A DNA stretch of 33,449 nucleotides, from NCBI GenBank assembly GCA_023145475.1, contig JAGLDR010000003.1:1-33449 (forward strand). Reading direction: 5' to 3'. Positions 1 through 8,000 of the stretch are shown here, one piece after another (the first letter of the stretch is position 1; each line of letters starts with the position of its first letter). This stretch comes from a bacterium. Lineage in GTDB: Bacteria > UBP6 > UBA1177 > JAGLDR01. A model generated the notes under the pieces. The model was not told where the DNA came from, ran no database searches, and worked only from the letters and a program-made list of their open reading frames with translations. Both the position numbers and the translations under genes were made by a program.

Positions 1-71
1 CGACAGATGAGATAACCGCTCAGAGGTGCCGTGATGCATAGAAACAGATTCTTTTTTGTTCTATTGACTGA

Positions 72-755
72 GTGTCAATTACAATTCGCTTTCAGAGCTT
101 TGTAAGTAGTGTTGGTGTGAGAAAATCCTTTTTTAACAATATCTTTGTAGCGTTAATAACTCGTTATTTCGCCCACTCAATAATGCTGTTTCTCGCTCTG
201 TTGCACGAGAGAGTTCCTGGTCATAAGCTGAATGATGTCCTGCTTAACACAGTGCCGTATGTTGCGGTAATAGACCGATTTAATTATATGATCTGGCTTT
301 TGTGTTATGTTCCTGTTGCGCTCTGGCTCTGGAAAAAGAATCGTCAGCGATTTATCCAATTTCTCTATCTTGGCGCACTTCTCAGCCTTATTCGTGGTGT
401 TGCTATATCGTTTGTGGCGATTGGTCCTGTTCGGGGAGGGGACATCAATGTTGGAATGAGTTACACGGCTATTTTCGACGCGTGGATTGCCATTGTTAAC
501 CCTATCTCAGCACTTTTTGGGAATGCAACTCACATCTATTTGACTAAAGATCTCTTCTTTTCAGGACATGTTGCGACGACTTTTCTTCTTTTTCTTTTTA
601 CCCTTCCTTATAAAAAGATGGCAACCGTTGCGCTGATTGCCCATCTTATCGTGGTTGGTGTCGTCTTTTTTAGCCATCTTCACTATACAATTGATGTGAT
701 TGGTGCCTGGATAATTACATATATTCTCTTTAGATTGATTATGAGAAGAAATTAG
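72..755 (+). CDS. Sphingomyelin-synthase-like (PAP2_C) membrane phosphotransferase
   Basis: A polytopic membrane protein of up to 227 residues. The C-terminal third carries the motif FSGHVATTF (about residues 163-171) and then HLHYTIDVIGAW (about 202-213). Together they give the His/His/Asp triad of the sphingomyelin-synthase-related branch of the PAP2 superfamily (PAP2_C), whose animal members have FSGHT and HYTxDV. By family, the enzyme would move or remove a phospho-headgroup on a lipid at the membrane surface; the actual substrate cannot be read from sequence. The start is uncertain: the frame opens at GTG 72 straight after an in-frame TGA, with no convincing ribosome binding site, and GTG 117 or ATG 183 are alternatives. 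A 39-base gap separates it from pyrK, to which it has no obvious link. Confidence 0.72.
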   Translation: MSITIRFQSFVSSVGVRKSFFNNIFVALITRYFAHSIMLFLALLHERVPGHKLNDVLLNTVPYVAVIDRFNYMIWLLCYVPVALWLWKKNRQRFIQFLYLGALLSLIRGVAISFVAIGPVRGGDINVGMSYTAIFDAWIAIVNPISALFGNATHIYLTKDLFFSGHVATTFLLFLFTLPYKKMATVALIAHLIVVGVVFFSHLHYTIDVIGAWIITYILFRLIMRRN

Positions 756-794
756 GTTAGAGTAGATTCGTCTGTTATTTTTTTGGAGTGTCTG

Positions 795-1553
795 ATGAGT
801 AGAACGGTAATTTCTAAGATTGTGGGTACGAAGGTGGTGAATGACGCTACTTTTATGATCTCTCTTCTTTTTGAAGAGCAGCCAAAACCTGGACAATTTG
901 TTATGGTAAGTTTGATTGATAATCGTAGTGACCCTTTTCTTCCGAGACCGATTAGCGTTTTTGATTGGGAAGATGGTCTGTTAAAGTTGTTAATTCGGAA
1001 GGTAGGCCGCGGAACTGAGCTTTTTTCTCAACTTTCTGCTGGTGATAGCGTCCGGGTAACAGGATATCTTGGAAATTCCTTTCCTGATACCAACGATTCG
1101 ATCTGTTTTGTTGGTGGTGGCATCGGTATTGCACCACTTTTCTATGCTGCACGCAAAAGTATAGCCGCAGAGAAGCTCTTTTTGATGGGCTTTCCAACAG
1201 AGTCGGCTGTTATCTGTCTTGAAGAGAAGAGAGCGGATACCAAACTGCTCTATGCAACAGATGATGGAAGTGCAGGAGTGCATGGAACCGTTGTTGATAT
1301 GTTAAAAAATCGTCTTGAGATAACACCACCTGATTTGATTATAACTTGTGGGCCTGAGGGGATGATGAAGGCGGTTCAAAAGATTGCATCTCCTTATAAT
1401 ATTTCAATATTTCATTCTCTGGAATCTGTAATGGCGTGTGGAATTGGTGCCTGTCTTGGTTGCCGAAGAGAGTTGCCAGGACGGAGTGTTCTTGTCTGTA
1501 AAGATGGGCCTATTTTTGATGGCCTTGATATTTTTCCGGAGGTGCCGCAGTGA
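795..1553 (+). CDS. pyrK: Dihydroorotate dehydrogenase B electron-transfer subunit PyrK
   Basis: The FAD and [2Fe-2S] subunit that passes electrons from dihydroorotate (via PyrD) to NAD+ in pyrimidine synthesis. The 252-residue product has the flavin-binding RPIS (51-54), the nucleotide-binding GGGIGIAP (107-114) and four cysteines, C215, C220, C223 and C235, spaced as in the family's iron-sulfur site. ATG 795 is chosen over TTG 783 because GGAG at 785-788 lies six bases upstream of it. The stop overlaps the pyrD start by four bases (GTGA), so the two subunits are translationally coupled, as expected for an obligate complex. Confidence 0.95.
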   Translation: MSRTVISKIVGTKVVNDATFMISLLFEEQPKPGQFVMVSLIDNRSDPFLPRPISVFDWEDGLLKLLIRKVGRGTELFSQLSAGDSVRVTGYLGNSFPDTNDSICFVGGGIGIAPLFYAARKSIAAEKLFLMGFPTESAVICLEEKRADTKLLYATDDGSAGVHGTVVDMLKNRLEITPPDLIITCGPEGMMKAVQKIASPYNISIFHSLESVMACGIGACLGCRRELPGRSVLVCKDGPIFDGLDIFPEVPQ

Positions 1554-2455
1554 AAACAGCAGTAAATATTGGCTCTCTTCAGTTGAAAAATCCTATTTTG
1601 ACGGCGAGTGGAACCTTTGGGAATGGACATGAATTTATTGATTATATGAACCTCAATAGTATCGGTGGATTCTGTTCAAAAGGGCTTTCAATGGAGCCGA
1701 GAGGTGGAAATCCAGAGCCACGAATTGTAGAGACAGCATCGGGAATGCTCAACTCTATTGGTCTTGAAAATGGCGGGGCAAAAGCGTTTCTTAATGAAGT
1801 TTTACCGCAAGTTTCTGACTATGATACGGCTGTTATTGTTAATATTTATGCCCATTCGATGGCAGAATTTGTTGAGCTTGTTCGTTATTTAGAGCAGAGC
1901 GATAGAATTGATGGATACGAGATGAATCTGTCGTGTCCTAATGTTGCTGAAGGTGGCGCAGCATTCGGCAGTGACGCTGCCGTTGTTGCAAAGTTGACAC
2001 AGGCAGCTCGCAACGAGACAAAAAAACCGTTGATTATCAAACTCTCACCAAATGTAACCGATGTAAGAGAGATGGCAAAAGCAGCGCAAGGTGCTGGTGC
2101 TGACGCTGTATCATTGATTAATACTCTTATTGGAACCGCAATTGATAGAGAAAAACGCCGGTTTATTCTGGCACGAAAAGTCGGTGGACTCAGTGGCCCA
2201 GCAATTAAACCAGTTGCTTTGAAAATGGTCTGGGATACTGTGCAAGCTGTTGATATTCCTGTGATTGGTATTGGTGGCATTGTCTCATTTGAAGATGTTC
2301 TTGACTTTCTTATTGTTGGAGCGACCGCAGTGCAAATTGGCTCTGGGAATTTTATAAATCCTGCACTTGCGCAGGAGTGTGCACACTCACTTGAAACCTA
2401 TCTTGAGGAGCGAAATGAAACGATTGATCAGCTTATCGGCTCTATTCGTAGCTAG
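1550..2455 (+). CDS. pyrD: Dihydroorotate dehydrogenase B catalytic subunit PyrD
   Basis: The class 1B catalytic FMN subunit, a TIM barrel that oxidises dihydroorotate to orotate. Family marks in the 301 residues are KGLS (44-47), ASGMLNSIGLENGG (63-76), NLSCPN (126-131) with Cys129 as the class 1 active-site base, NTLIG and GIGGI. Cys at the base position and the adjacent pyrK separate it from quinone-linked class 2 enzymes. The start is GTG 1550, preceded by GGAGG (1538-1542). Its 3' end overlaps the next gene by 41 bases. No other pyr gene is in the window. Confidence 0.96.
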   Translation: MKTAVNIGSLQLKNPILTASGTFGNGHEFIDYMNLNSIGGFCSKGLSMEPRGGNPEPRIVETASGMLNSIGLENGGAKAFLNEVLPQVSDYDTAVIVNIYAHSMAEFVELVRYLEQSDRIDGYEMNLSCPNVAEGGAAFGSDAAVVAKLTQAARNETKKPLIIKLSPNVTDVREMAKAAQGAGADAVSLINTLIGTAIDREKRRFILARKVGGLSGPAIKPVALKMVWDTVQAVDIPVIGIGGIVSFEDVLDFLIVGATAVQIGSGNFINPALAQECAHSLETYLEERNETIDQLIGSIRS

Positions 2456-3104
2456 CCTGTTATTTTTGTCATGCGGAACGCCGTATGGACTCTATTATAG
2501 TGTTAAAAAAGGGGATACTTTACAAAGCATTTCCGCTCGTTATCACGCCACTCCTGAAGTGATTTCTCAGGCTAATGCTCTTTCCGCTGACGAGCTTTTA
2601 GTGGCTGGAATATCTCTTTTTATTCCTGGTGTAGAGGAGCAGCCAGCTGTTCAAAGTGTTGAGCCAACTGTTGCTCATTCTGATGATGCGGAAGGTGTTG
2701 AAGTTGAGCAACCGCAAGTTATTGAGAAACAAGAGGATATTGCAACGATATTTACGATGCCAGTGCAGGGGAATGTTGTTAAGAAATTTGCCGTACAGGG
2801 GAGTGAAGGTGTTGATTTTGCTTGCAAACGAGGCGAGAAAGTTGTTGCGTCAGCAGCAGGGAAAGTACTGTTTGCCTCTGCTCATAAATCATTTGGAAAT
2901 ACGGTGATTATTCAACATTCAAAATCGTTGATAACAGTGTATGCTTTTTTAAGTGAGTTTAGAACAAAAGAGGGTGCAACAGTGAAACTTGGTGAGACTA
3001 TTGCAATTTGTGGACAGTCTGGAATCAATACAACTGATGCTCTCCATTTTGAAGTTCGTTCACATGGAAAACCTGTTGATCCGCTCTCATTTCAACCGGA
3101 ATAA
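2415..3104 (+). CDS. LysM plus degenerate LytM/M23-domain lipoprotein (NlpD/EnvC-like)
   Basis: A 229-residue lipoprotein. The signal peptide ends at LLFLSC, giving lipid-anchor Cys20. A LysM peptidoglycan-binding domain covers about 28-71, an acidic/Gln-rich linker about 72-110, and an M23-type domain about 115-225. The metallopeptidase site is broken: the first His of HxGxD is Ser130 (Asp134 is kept), the YAHLS His is Phe178, and the first His of HxH is Ala209 (His211 is kept). It should therefore not hydrolyse peptidoglycan itself; by analogy with NlpD and EnvC it may activate an amidase. ATG 2415 is preferred over upstream codons because GAGGAG (2405-2410) precedes it and the signal peptide begins there. 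The first 41 bases lie inside pyrD. Confidence 0.85.
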   Translation: MKRLISLSALFVASLLFLSCGTPYGLYYSVKKGDTLQSISARYHATPEVISQANALSADELLVAGISLFIPGVEEQPAVQSVEPTVAHSDDAEGVEVEQPQVIEKQEDIATIFTMPVQGNVVKKFAVQGSEGVDFACKRGEKVVASAAGKVLFASAHKSFGNTVIIQHSKSLITVYAFLSEFRTKEGATVKLGETIAICGQSGINTTDALHFEVRSHGKPVDPLSFQPE

Positions 3105-3127
3105 ACAACACGGTTTTATTTATATGA

Positions 3128-3155
3128 TTGATTATGTGAGCAAGTTAAGTAGACT
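3128..3155 (+). promoter_or_regulatory. Possible sigma70 promoter for the acidic-stalk lipoprotein
   Basis: TTGATT (3128-3133) and TAGACT (3150-3155) are 16 bases apart, 34 bases upstream of the ATG. The match is moderate and the call is weak. Confidence 0.3.
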
Positions 3156-3189
3156 GTAGACGGTGATTATTTTGTAGGAGAATTACTCA

Positions 3190-4518
3190 ATGCGTTTGTT
3201 TTATTTCATTTTAATGATTTTACTGTTAGCAAGTTGCTCACAAACAAAAACTCCATCTATCTATGTTGATAGTGATACATATGATGATTCTTCAATGGAT
3301 GATAGTGGAGATAATGATTCAGATGATTTACCTATAGTTGATGTTGATGCTGCTGAAGACGCAGACGACGATAGTAAGGGCGACGATTCATCGCGACCAG
3401 ATGTTGACGAAACCGTTGATGAAATTATTGACGAAGATGTAGAGACGCAAGATTTTGCGCCCGTTGATGACGACGAAACCGTTGATGAAATTATTGACGA
3501 AGATGTAGAGACGCAAGATTTTGCGCCCGTTGATGACGACGAAACTGTCGACGAAACAGCTGACGAGACCGTTGACGAAACAATTGATGAAACCGTCGAT
3601 GAAACCGTCGATGAAACCGTTGATGCTGATGAAGACGCTGATGTTCCTCCACCAGTTGAGATTTGTGATGGTATTGATAACAACGGAATAGATGGTATTG
3701 ACGAAGGATGCAATGATGACGGCGATGACTATTGCGATATAAATATGTACACTTATGGCCTTCCCGCAATTTGTCCAAAAGGTGGCTTAGACTGCAATGA
3801 TAATGATCCCACAATATATCCCTTTTCAACTCACTTTAAAGAGGGTGTTGATTACGATTGCGATGATAGAATTGAGTATGGTGTTGAGCTGATTATCTCT
3901 GTTGATGACACTCTAATTGATATGTGTGTGAATAGTGAAGATATTACTTCATTTGGCCCGCGTTACAGTAACTGGACATACGCTGATACTTATAACCATA
4001 ATACTTCTCTCTTTTTTGTTATGGAATCGGGTGAAAATGTAATTGGTATTCATGGACGAGATGCCGGCACCGTAATTTCAGCATTTATAGCAACCGTAAA
4101 GGTTAATGGTACAACTATTCGAACAGATGGTGTAATGCCAAAACTGCCACCAACAAATCCAATTGTACCCTATACACCTTCCGATGCTCAGTGGACGGCA
4201 ACTCCTTGGCGTTACTATCCAAATCCAGCAAGTGGAAGCCCAAATGGTGGCTGGTGTGACCCTTGGTTTAATGACGATGACTGGGGTCCAGCGATTCGTG
4301 CAGGAATTTATGGTTCATCTCCTGTGGGAACATGGGGCGAACTGGGTAGTTCTCCATGGACGATGAGTTGTGGAACACCTGCAACCGTACCATGTCCCGC
4401 AGATTTTAGACCTTATTATGATGATGCAATTGCAAATAATGAACCGATGTGGATATGGGACTATAATCCGGCAAGTCTTGCTGACGCGTGGTTTCGTTTG
4501 AAAATAGTTCTTCCTTGA
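3190..4518 (+). CDS. Acidic-stalk lipoprotein with MopE-like metal-binding motif
   Basis: A 442-residue surface lipoprotein. The signal peptide ends LLLASC, giving lipidated Cys16. Residues about 26-155 are a nearly continuous Asp/Glu stalk made of DETVDE-type units and an exactly duplicated 22-residue block. Residues about 157-212 match the MopE-like putative metal-binding motif: CDGIDNN, DGDDYCD, GGLDCNDNDPTIYP. The remaining ~230 residues look like a beta-sandwich, with WFNDDDW, GTWGELG and a terminal WIWDYNP...AWFRLKI pattern seen in galactose-binding-like domains. The start has AGGAG at 3176-3180. It has no enzymatic signature. A role as a surface adhesin or metal/glycan binder is inference. 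Confidence 0.82.
   Translation: MRLFYFILMILLLASCSQTKTPSIYVDSDTYDDSSMDDSGDNDSDDLPIVDVDAAEDADDDSKGDDSSRPDVDETVDEIIDEDVETQDFAPVDDDETVDEIIDEDVETQDFAPVDDDETVDETADETVDETIDETVDETVDETVDADEDADVPPPVEICDGIDNNGIDGIDEGCNDDGDDYCDINMYTYGLPAICPKGGLDCNDNDPTIYPFSTHFKEGVDYDCDDRIEYGVELIISVDDTLIDMCVNSEDITSFGPRYSNWTYADTYNHNTSLFFVMESGENVIGIHGRDAGTVISAFIATVKVNGTTIRTDGVMPKLPPTNPIVPYTPSDAQWTATPWRYYPNPASGSPNGGWCDPWFNDDDWGPAIRAGIYGSSPVGTWGELGSSPWTMSCGTPATVPCPADFRPYYDDAIANNEPMWIWDYNPASLADAWFRLKIVLP
3406..3537 (+). repeat. Exact 66-bp tandem duplication (two copies)
   Basis: Bases 3406-3471 and 3472-3537 are identical. Each encodes 22 residues starting DETVDEIIDEDV and ending FAPVDD. Synonymous positions also match, so this is recent duplication rather than protein-level selection. 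Shorter DETVDE-type 12-bp units continue to about 3624. Confidence 0.97.
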
Positions 4519-4568
4519 TTCTACGCCTTTTATATGTTATATCTACTTGAGATTTTTTGGAGAATAAT

Positions 4569-5438
4569 ATGATTACTCAGTGTCCAAGTTGTGATAAGAC
4601 AATTTCAGTTAATAATATAGGATTGCAAGCGTGCCCAAAGTGTGGCGCGTCGATTTTGATTGGAAATCCTCTGAAAGATGAAGAAAATAAGGTGGTTGCA
4701 CCACCAATTCCTGCTCAAAAACCGGCTGAAACTAATGAGAAAGAGCCGGAGAAGAAGAAAAAACCAAAGAGACGAGCATCGGGTGTTCCGTGGGATAATC
4801 TGAAAACAGTAGGATTTACAGAGGCGACAATTGCAACGACAAAGGTGTTGCTTACTACACCAAAAAAGTTTTTTAGAGCACTAAAACAGGGGAAAGACAG
4901 TCGTTTTATCCCTTTGTATGGTGTGATGATGGCAATTATTGGTACTCTTTTCAAGTTTTTCTGGATTTTGCGATATTTTAGACAGTATTTTCCTTCGTAT
5001 GATATTTTTGTCAGTGAGTTGCAGAAATATCCAGAACTCTATACATGGGTTGTGCAGGCATCAGATGGTGGAAAGGGTTTAGAAAAGATGTATGATGTTA
5101 TACATACGCCCGCTCCTACGGATTTGCTCTTTGCTATTTTACTTGCGCCACTTGCTGGCATTGTTATCAATGCTTTGGCTCTTTTTCTTGCGGCAACAAT
5201 CTTAGGCTCACGAGCAAAACTGAACTATTTTTATCGTGTTGTTGGTTTTTCACAGGTGACGGCTCTTTTTAATATTATTCCTTTTGCAGGGATGATTATC
5301 GCCTTCTTTTGGCAGCTGGCACTCTTTTTCAAAAGTTTAGAGGTGATAAGACGATTTTCAAAGAACAGAGCAATCTCTGCGTTGATAATCTATTTTATTA
5401 TATCTACATTTTTCTCCGTTTTTACTTTTGGAGGATAG
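4569..5438 (+). CDS. Zinc-ribbon / Yip1-domain membrane protein
   Basis: A 289-residue protein. The N-terminal zinc ribbon has C5-x2-C8 and C22-x2-C25 and is followed by a basic linker rich in Glu/Lys/Pro (about 40-75). About five hydrophobic segments then form a Yip1-like integral membrane domain, beginning TTPKKFFRAL and containing NALALFLAATILGS and IPFAGMIIAFFWQLALFFKSLEVI. Bacterial Yip1-domain proteins have no settled function. ATG 4569 is chosen over TTG 4557 because GGAG (4559-4562) is six bases upstream of it. One base separates its stop from the ispF start, so it probably shares a transcript with ispF and gltX. Confidence 0.85.
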   Translation: MITQCPSCDKTISVNNIGLQACPKCGASILIGNPLKDEENKVVAPPIPAQKPAETNEKEPEKKKKPKRRASGVPWDNLKTVGFTEATIATTKVLLTTPKKFFRALKQGKDSRFIPLYGVMMAIIGTLFKFFWILRYFRQYFPSYDIFVSELQKYPELYTWVVQASDGGKGLEKMYDVIHTPAPTDLLFAILLAPLAGIVINALALFLAATILGSRAKLNYFYRVVGFSQVTALFNIIPFAGMIIAFFWQLALFFKSLEVIRRFSKNRAISALIIYFIISTFFSVFTFGG

Positions 5439-5439
5439 G

Positions 5440-5916
5440 ATGGAAATCCGTGTTGGACTTGGCTATGACATACACCGAACAGATGCATCTCGTCCACTCT
5501 TTTTAGGCGGTGTTCTTCATGAAAATGAGGTAGGACTGCTCGGACATAGCGATGGAGACGCTCTTTTACACGCAATTGCTGACGCACTACTTGGTGCAAC
5601 TGGGCGTGGTGATATTGGAGAACTCTTTCCTGATAGTGATGAATCTTTGGAGGGATTAGACTCTTCTCTTATTGTTAAAAAAGCAATGAATATGGTTAAA
5701 AAAGATGGGTGGAGTATTGGGAATATAGACGCTGTGATTGTGTGTGAACGCCCAAAAATACTCCCACTACGGACAAAGATACAGCAATCTCTTTCAACGC
5801 TTCTTGATATAGATATTTCTCGCATATCATTGAAGGGAAAGACGGCTGAAAAGCTTGGGCCAATAGGTGAGGGCAAGGCTCTCGAAGTGATGGTTACTAT
5901 TTTGATGGAGCGATGA
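5440..5916 (+). CDS. ispF: 2-C-methyl-D-erythritol 2,4-cyclodiphosphate synthase IspF
   Basis: Converts CDP-ME-2-phosphate to the cyclic diphosphate MEcPP in the non-mevalonate isoprenoid pathway; the family is trimeric and metal-dependent. The 158-residue product shows the metal ligands Asp10 and His12 in GYDIH and His44 in ALLHAIADALLG, then GDIGELFPD and the C-terminal KGKTAEKLGPIGEG. ATG 5440 is preceded by GGAGG (5431-5435); a TTG-initiated form from 5428 is less likely. No ispD is visible; ispF sits next to gltX with one small gene between. The stop overlaps the next start by four bases (ATGA). Confidence 0.97.
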   Translation: MEIRVGLGYDIHRTDASRPLFLGGVLHENEVGLLGHSDGDALLHAIADALLGATGRGDIGELFPDSDESLEGLDSSLIVKKAMNMVKKDGWSIGNIDAVIVCERPKILPLRTKIQQSLSTLLDIDISRISLKGKTAEKLGPIGEGKALEVMVTILMER

Positions 5917-6524
5917 TGATTAAAATTTCAATGTCATTTAAAAAGAAAAGTTTGCATCTTTTTTTGTTGCTTGCCGTAGTTTTACTCTATGGTATGTATG
6001 TTTTCTTTAGTGATTTTCTCTTCTATTTTCATAGTGCCCCTCCAAAAGATTTAGGTGATGCAATGAGTCCCAATCTTTCAGTTTTAGCAACGGTGGAAGA
6101 TGGTGATTATATTAAGATGACTGGTATTCGTGCAGTGCAGGGAGGTACCCTTACAAAAGGTCTTCTCGGTGAGAAATATACCCTCTTTTATTTTACTGGT
6201 TCAAACCGTTTTCTTGCGATACAAAAGACACCAGAAGATAAGCCACTTGGCCCAGCCTATGTGACTGTTGTTGGGCGTGCGTACTCTTTTAAGACAAATG
6301 GATATGCACAAAGTATGAATACTTTTTTTAATAAGCAGCTTTTTATTGAAATGTCGCCTGATGGATTTCTTATCCATTCAGGTCTAAAGCCTGGTGAAGA
6401 CAAGACAGCACTTGTTATGTTTGCGTTGATGATATTACTTTTTTTAATAAATGTTGGCTTGATGGTGAGACAGACATGGTTCCCGCCTGCCAAACAAGAT
6501 GAGGATGACTTATATGACGATTAG
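5913..6524 (+). CDS. Unknown two-helix membrane protein between ispF and gltX
   Basis: A 203-residue protein I cannot assign. A basic N terminus is followed by a hydrophobic segment (about 14-33), roughly 120 extracytoplasmic residues that look beta-rich (including LATVEDGDYIKMTGIRA, YTLFYFTGSNRFLAIQ and AYVTVVGRAYSFKTNGYAQ), a second hydrophobic segment (about 166-186) and an acidic tail ending DEDDLYDD. The central strands could form an OB-like or similar small barrel, but no catalytic motif is seen. The start is ATG 5913 or 5916, after GGAG. It overlaps ispF by four bases and gltX by eleven, so it is translationally coupled to both. Confidence 0.8.
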   Translation: MMIKISMSFKKKSLHLFLLLAVVLLYGMYVFFSDFLFYFHSAPPKDLGDAMSPNLSVLATVEDGDYIKMTGIRAVQGGTLTKGLLGEKYTLFYFTGSNRFLAIQKTPEDKPLGPAYVTVVGRAYSFKTNGYAQSMNTFFNKQLFIEMSPDGFLIHSGLKPGEDKTALVMFALMILLFLINVGLMVRQTWFPPAKQDEDDLYDD

Positions 6525-7968
6525 AACAAGATTTGCGCCCAGTCCAACTGGACAAATGCATGTGGGAAATTTAAGAACAGCACTCTATGCGTGGCTTCTT
6601 GCAAAGAGTCAAGGTGGTGCATTTATTCTTCGGATTGAAGATACAGATCAAGCACGAAAGGTGGAAGGTGCAGTTGACTTTATCTATAATATTTTGGCAG
6701 ATACTGGCTTAACACACGATGAAGGTCCCGACAAAGGTGGCGAATATGGTCCTTACACTCAAAGTGAGCGACTTCCAATCTATAAAGAGATGAGTGAAAA
6801 GCTGATAGAGCTTGGTGGTGCGTATCGCTGTTTTTGTACACCCGAGCGATTAGATAGCGTTAGAGAGGTGCAAAAAGAGGCAGGGGAACAGCAGAAATAT
6901 GATGGCCACTGTCTACATCTTTCACCAGAAGAGATTCAGAAAAATCTTGATGCTAACCTTCCGTTTGTTGTGCGTCAAAAGATGCCACTTGATGGTGCAA
7001 CTACCTTTGATGATGAGGTTTTTGGGGAGATTACAATTGAGCATAGTACTCTTGATGATTTGATTTTGATGAAAACAGATGGCTTTCCAACTTATAATTT
7101 TGCTAATGTTGTTGATGACCATTTAATGAAAATCACCCATGTAGTGAGAGGAAGCGAATATCTGATTTCAACACCCAAATATAACCTTTTGTATCAAGCA
7201 TTTGGCTGGACACCACCAAAATATGTCCATGTCAGTGCCGTTATGCGTGACGCAAAAAAGAAGTTGAGTAAGCGAGATGGCGATGCAAATTATAGAGATT
7301 TCATTGAAAAAGGGTATCTAAAAGAGGCGTTGCTAAACTATATTGCTCTGCTTGGTTGGAATGCTGGCGATGATAGAGAAAAATTCACACTCTCTGACCT
7401 CGTTGAAGCCTTTTCAATTGCAGGAATCAGCAAATCACCGGCTATTTTTGATGAGCAAAAGTTGCGGTGGCTCAATGGAGAGTATATCAGAGAACTTTCT
7501 GCGGAAGCGTTTCAAAAGATTGCTGAGCCATGGATTCGCACTGTTGTGAAGAGTAAAACAGCAGATGTTGCCTATCTGTGTACACTGTTGCAAAAGAGGA
7601 CTGAGATTTTATCTGAGATTCCAGAGAAGGTTGACTTCATTGAAGAAATCCCAGAGTATTCAGTTGAACTTTACACCCATAAAAAGATGAAAACCAATCC
7701 TGAGAATGGGTTACAATCGCTGAAGATTCTTCAGCCGGCACTTGAAGCATTTGAGCCGTGGGACCATGCTGAAATGTACCCAATGATTGTAAAACTTGCC
7801 GAAGTTAACGATATCAATAAGAAAAAACTGCTGTGGTCGCTTCGTGTTGCACTAAGTGGCAAGGCGCTCACTCCAGGTGGCGGAACTGACCTTGCGGCAA
7901 TTTTTGGAAAGTCTGAAAGTATGAGACGACTGAACAGTGCCATTGACAAGTTGGAAAAAGAGGAGTAA
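6514..7968 (+). CDS. gltX: Glutamyl-tRNA synthetase
   Basis: A class I aminoacyl-tRNA synthetase that charges tRNA-Glu. The 484 residues include RFAPSPTGQMHVGNLRTALY (5-24), which carries the HIGH-type signature, the family block ILRIEDTDQ, an internal HYLISTPKYNLLY-like tRNA/ATP region (written SEYLISTPKYNLLYQAF here) and the KMSKS-type KLSKR (250-254). An anticodon-binding helical domain covers about 330-484. Length is normal for bacterial GluRS. ATG 6514 is preferred over ATG 6499 or 6505 because GAGGA (6501-6505) lies eight bases upstream. Sequence alone does not settle whether it discriminates against tRNA-Gln. Confidence 0.96.
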   Translation: MTIRTRFAPSPTGQMHVGNLRTALYAWLLAKSQGGAFILRIEDTDQARKVEGAVDFIYNILADTGLTHDEGPDKGGEYGPYTQSERLPIYKEMSEKLIELGGAYRCFCTPERLDSVREVQKEAGEQQKYDGHCLHLSPEEIQKNLDANLPFVVRQKMPLDGATTFDDEVFGEITIEHSTLDDLILMKTDGFPTYNFANVVDDHLMKITHVVRGSEYLISTPKYNLLYQAFGWTPPKYVHVSAVMRDAKKKLSKRDGDANYRDFIEKGYLKEALLNYIALLGWNAGDDREKFTLSDLVEAFSIAGISKSPAIFDEQKLRWLNGEYIRELSAEAFQKIAEPWIRTVVKSKTADVAYLCTLLQKRTEILSEIPEKVDFIEEIPEYSVELYTHKKMKTNPENGLQSLKILQPALEAFEPWDHAEMYPMIVKLAEVNDINKKKLLWSLRVALSGKALTPGGGTDLAAIFGKSESMRRLNSAIDKLEKEE

Positions 7969-8000
7969 ATTGCCCCTGTAACTTATGCGAGACTCTCTTT

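Noticed and set aside
3261-3713. Minus-strand Ser/Val-rich frame opposite the acidic stalk
   Set aside because: It is the complement of Asp/Glu repeats (GAC/GAA read backwards gives Ser/Val codons); it has no ribosome binding site or domain, and the plus strand has a lipobox and recognisable domains.
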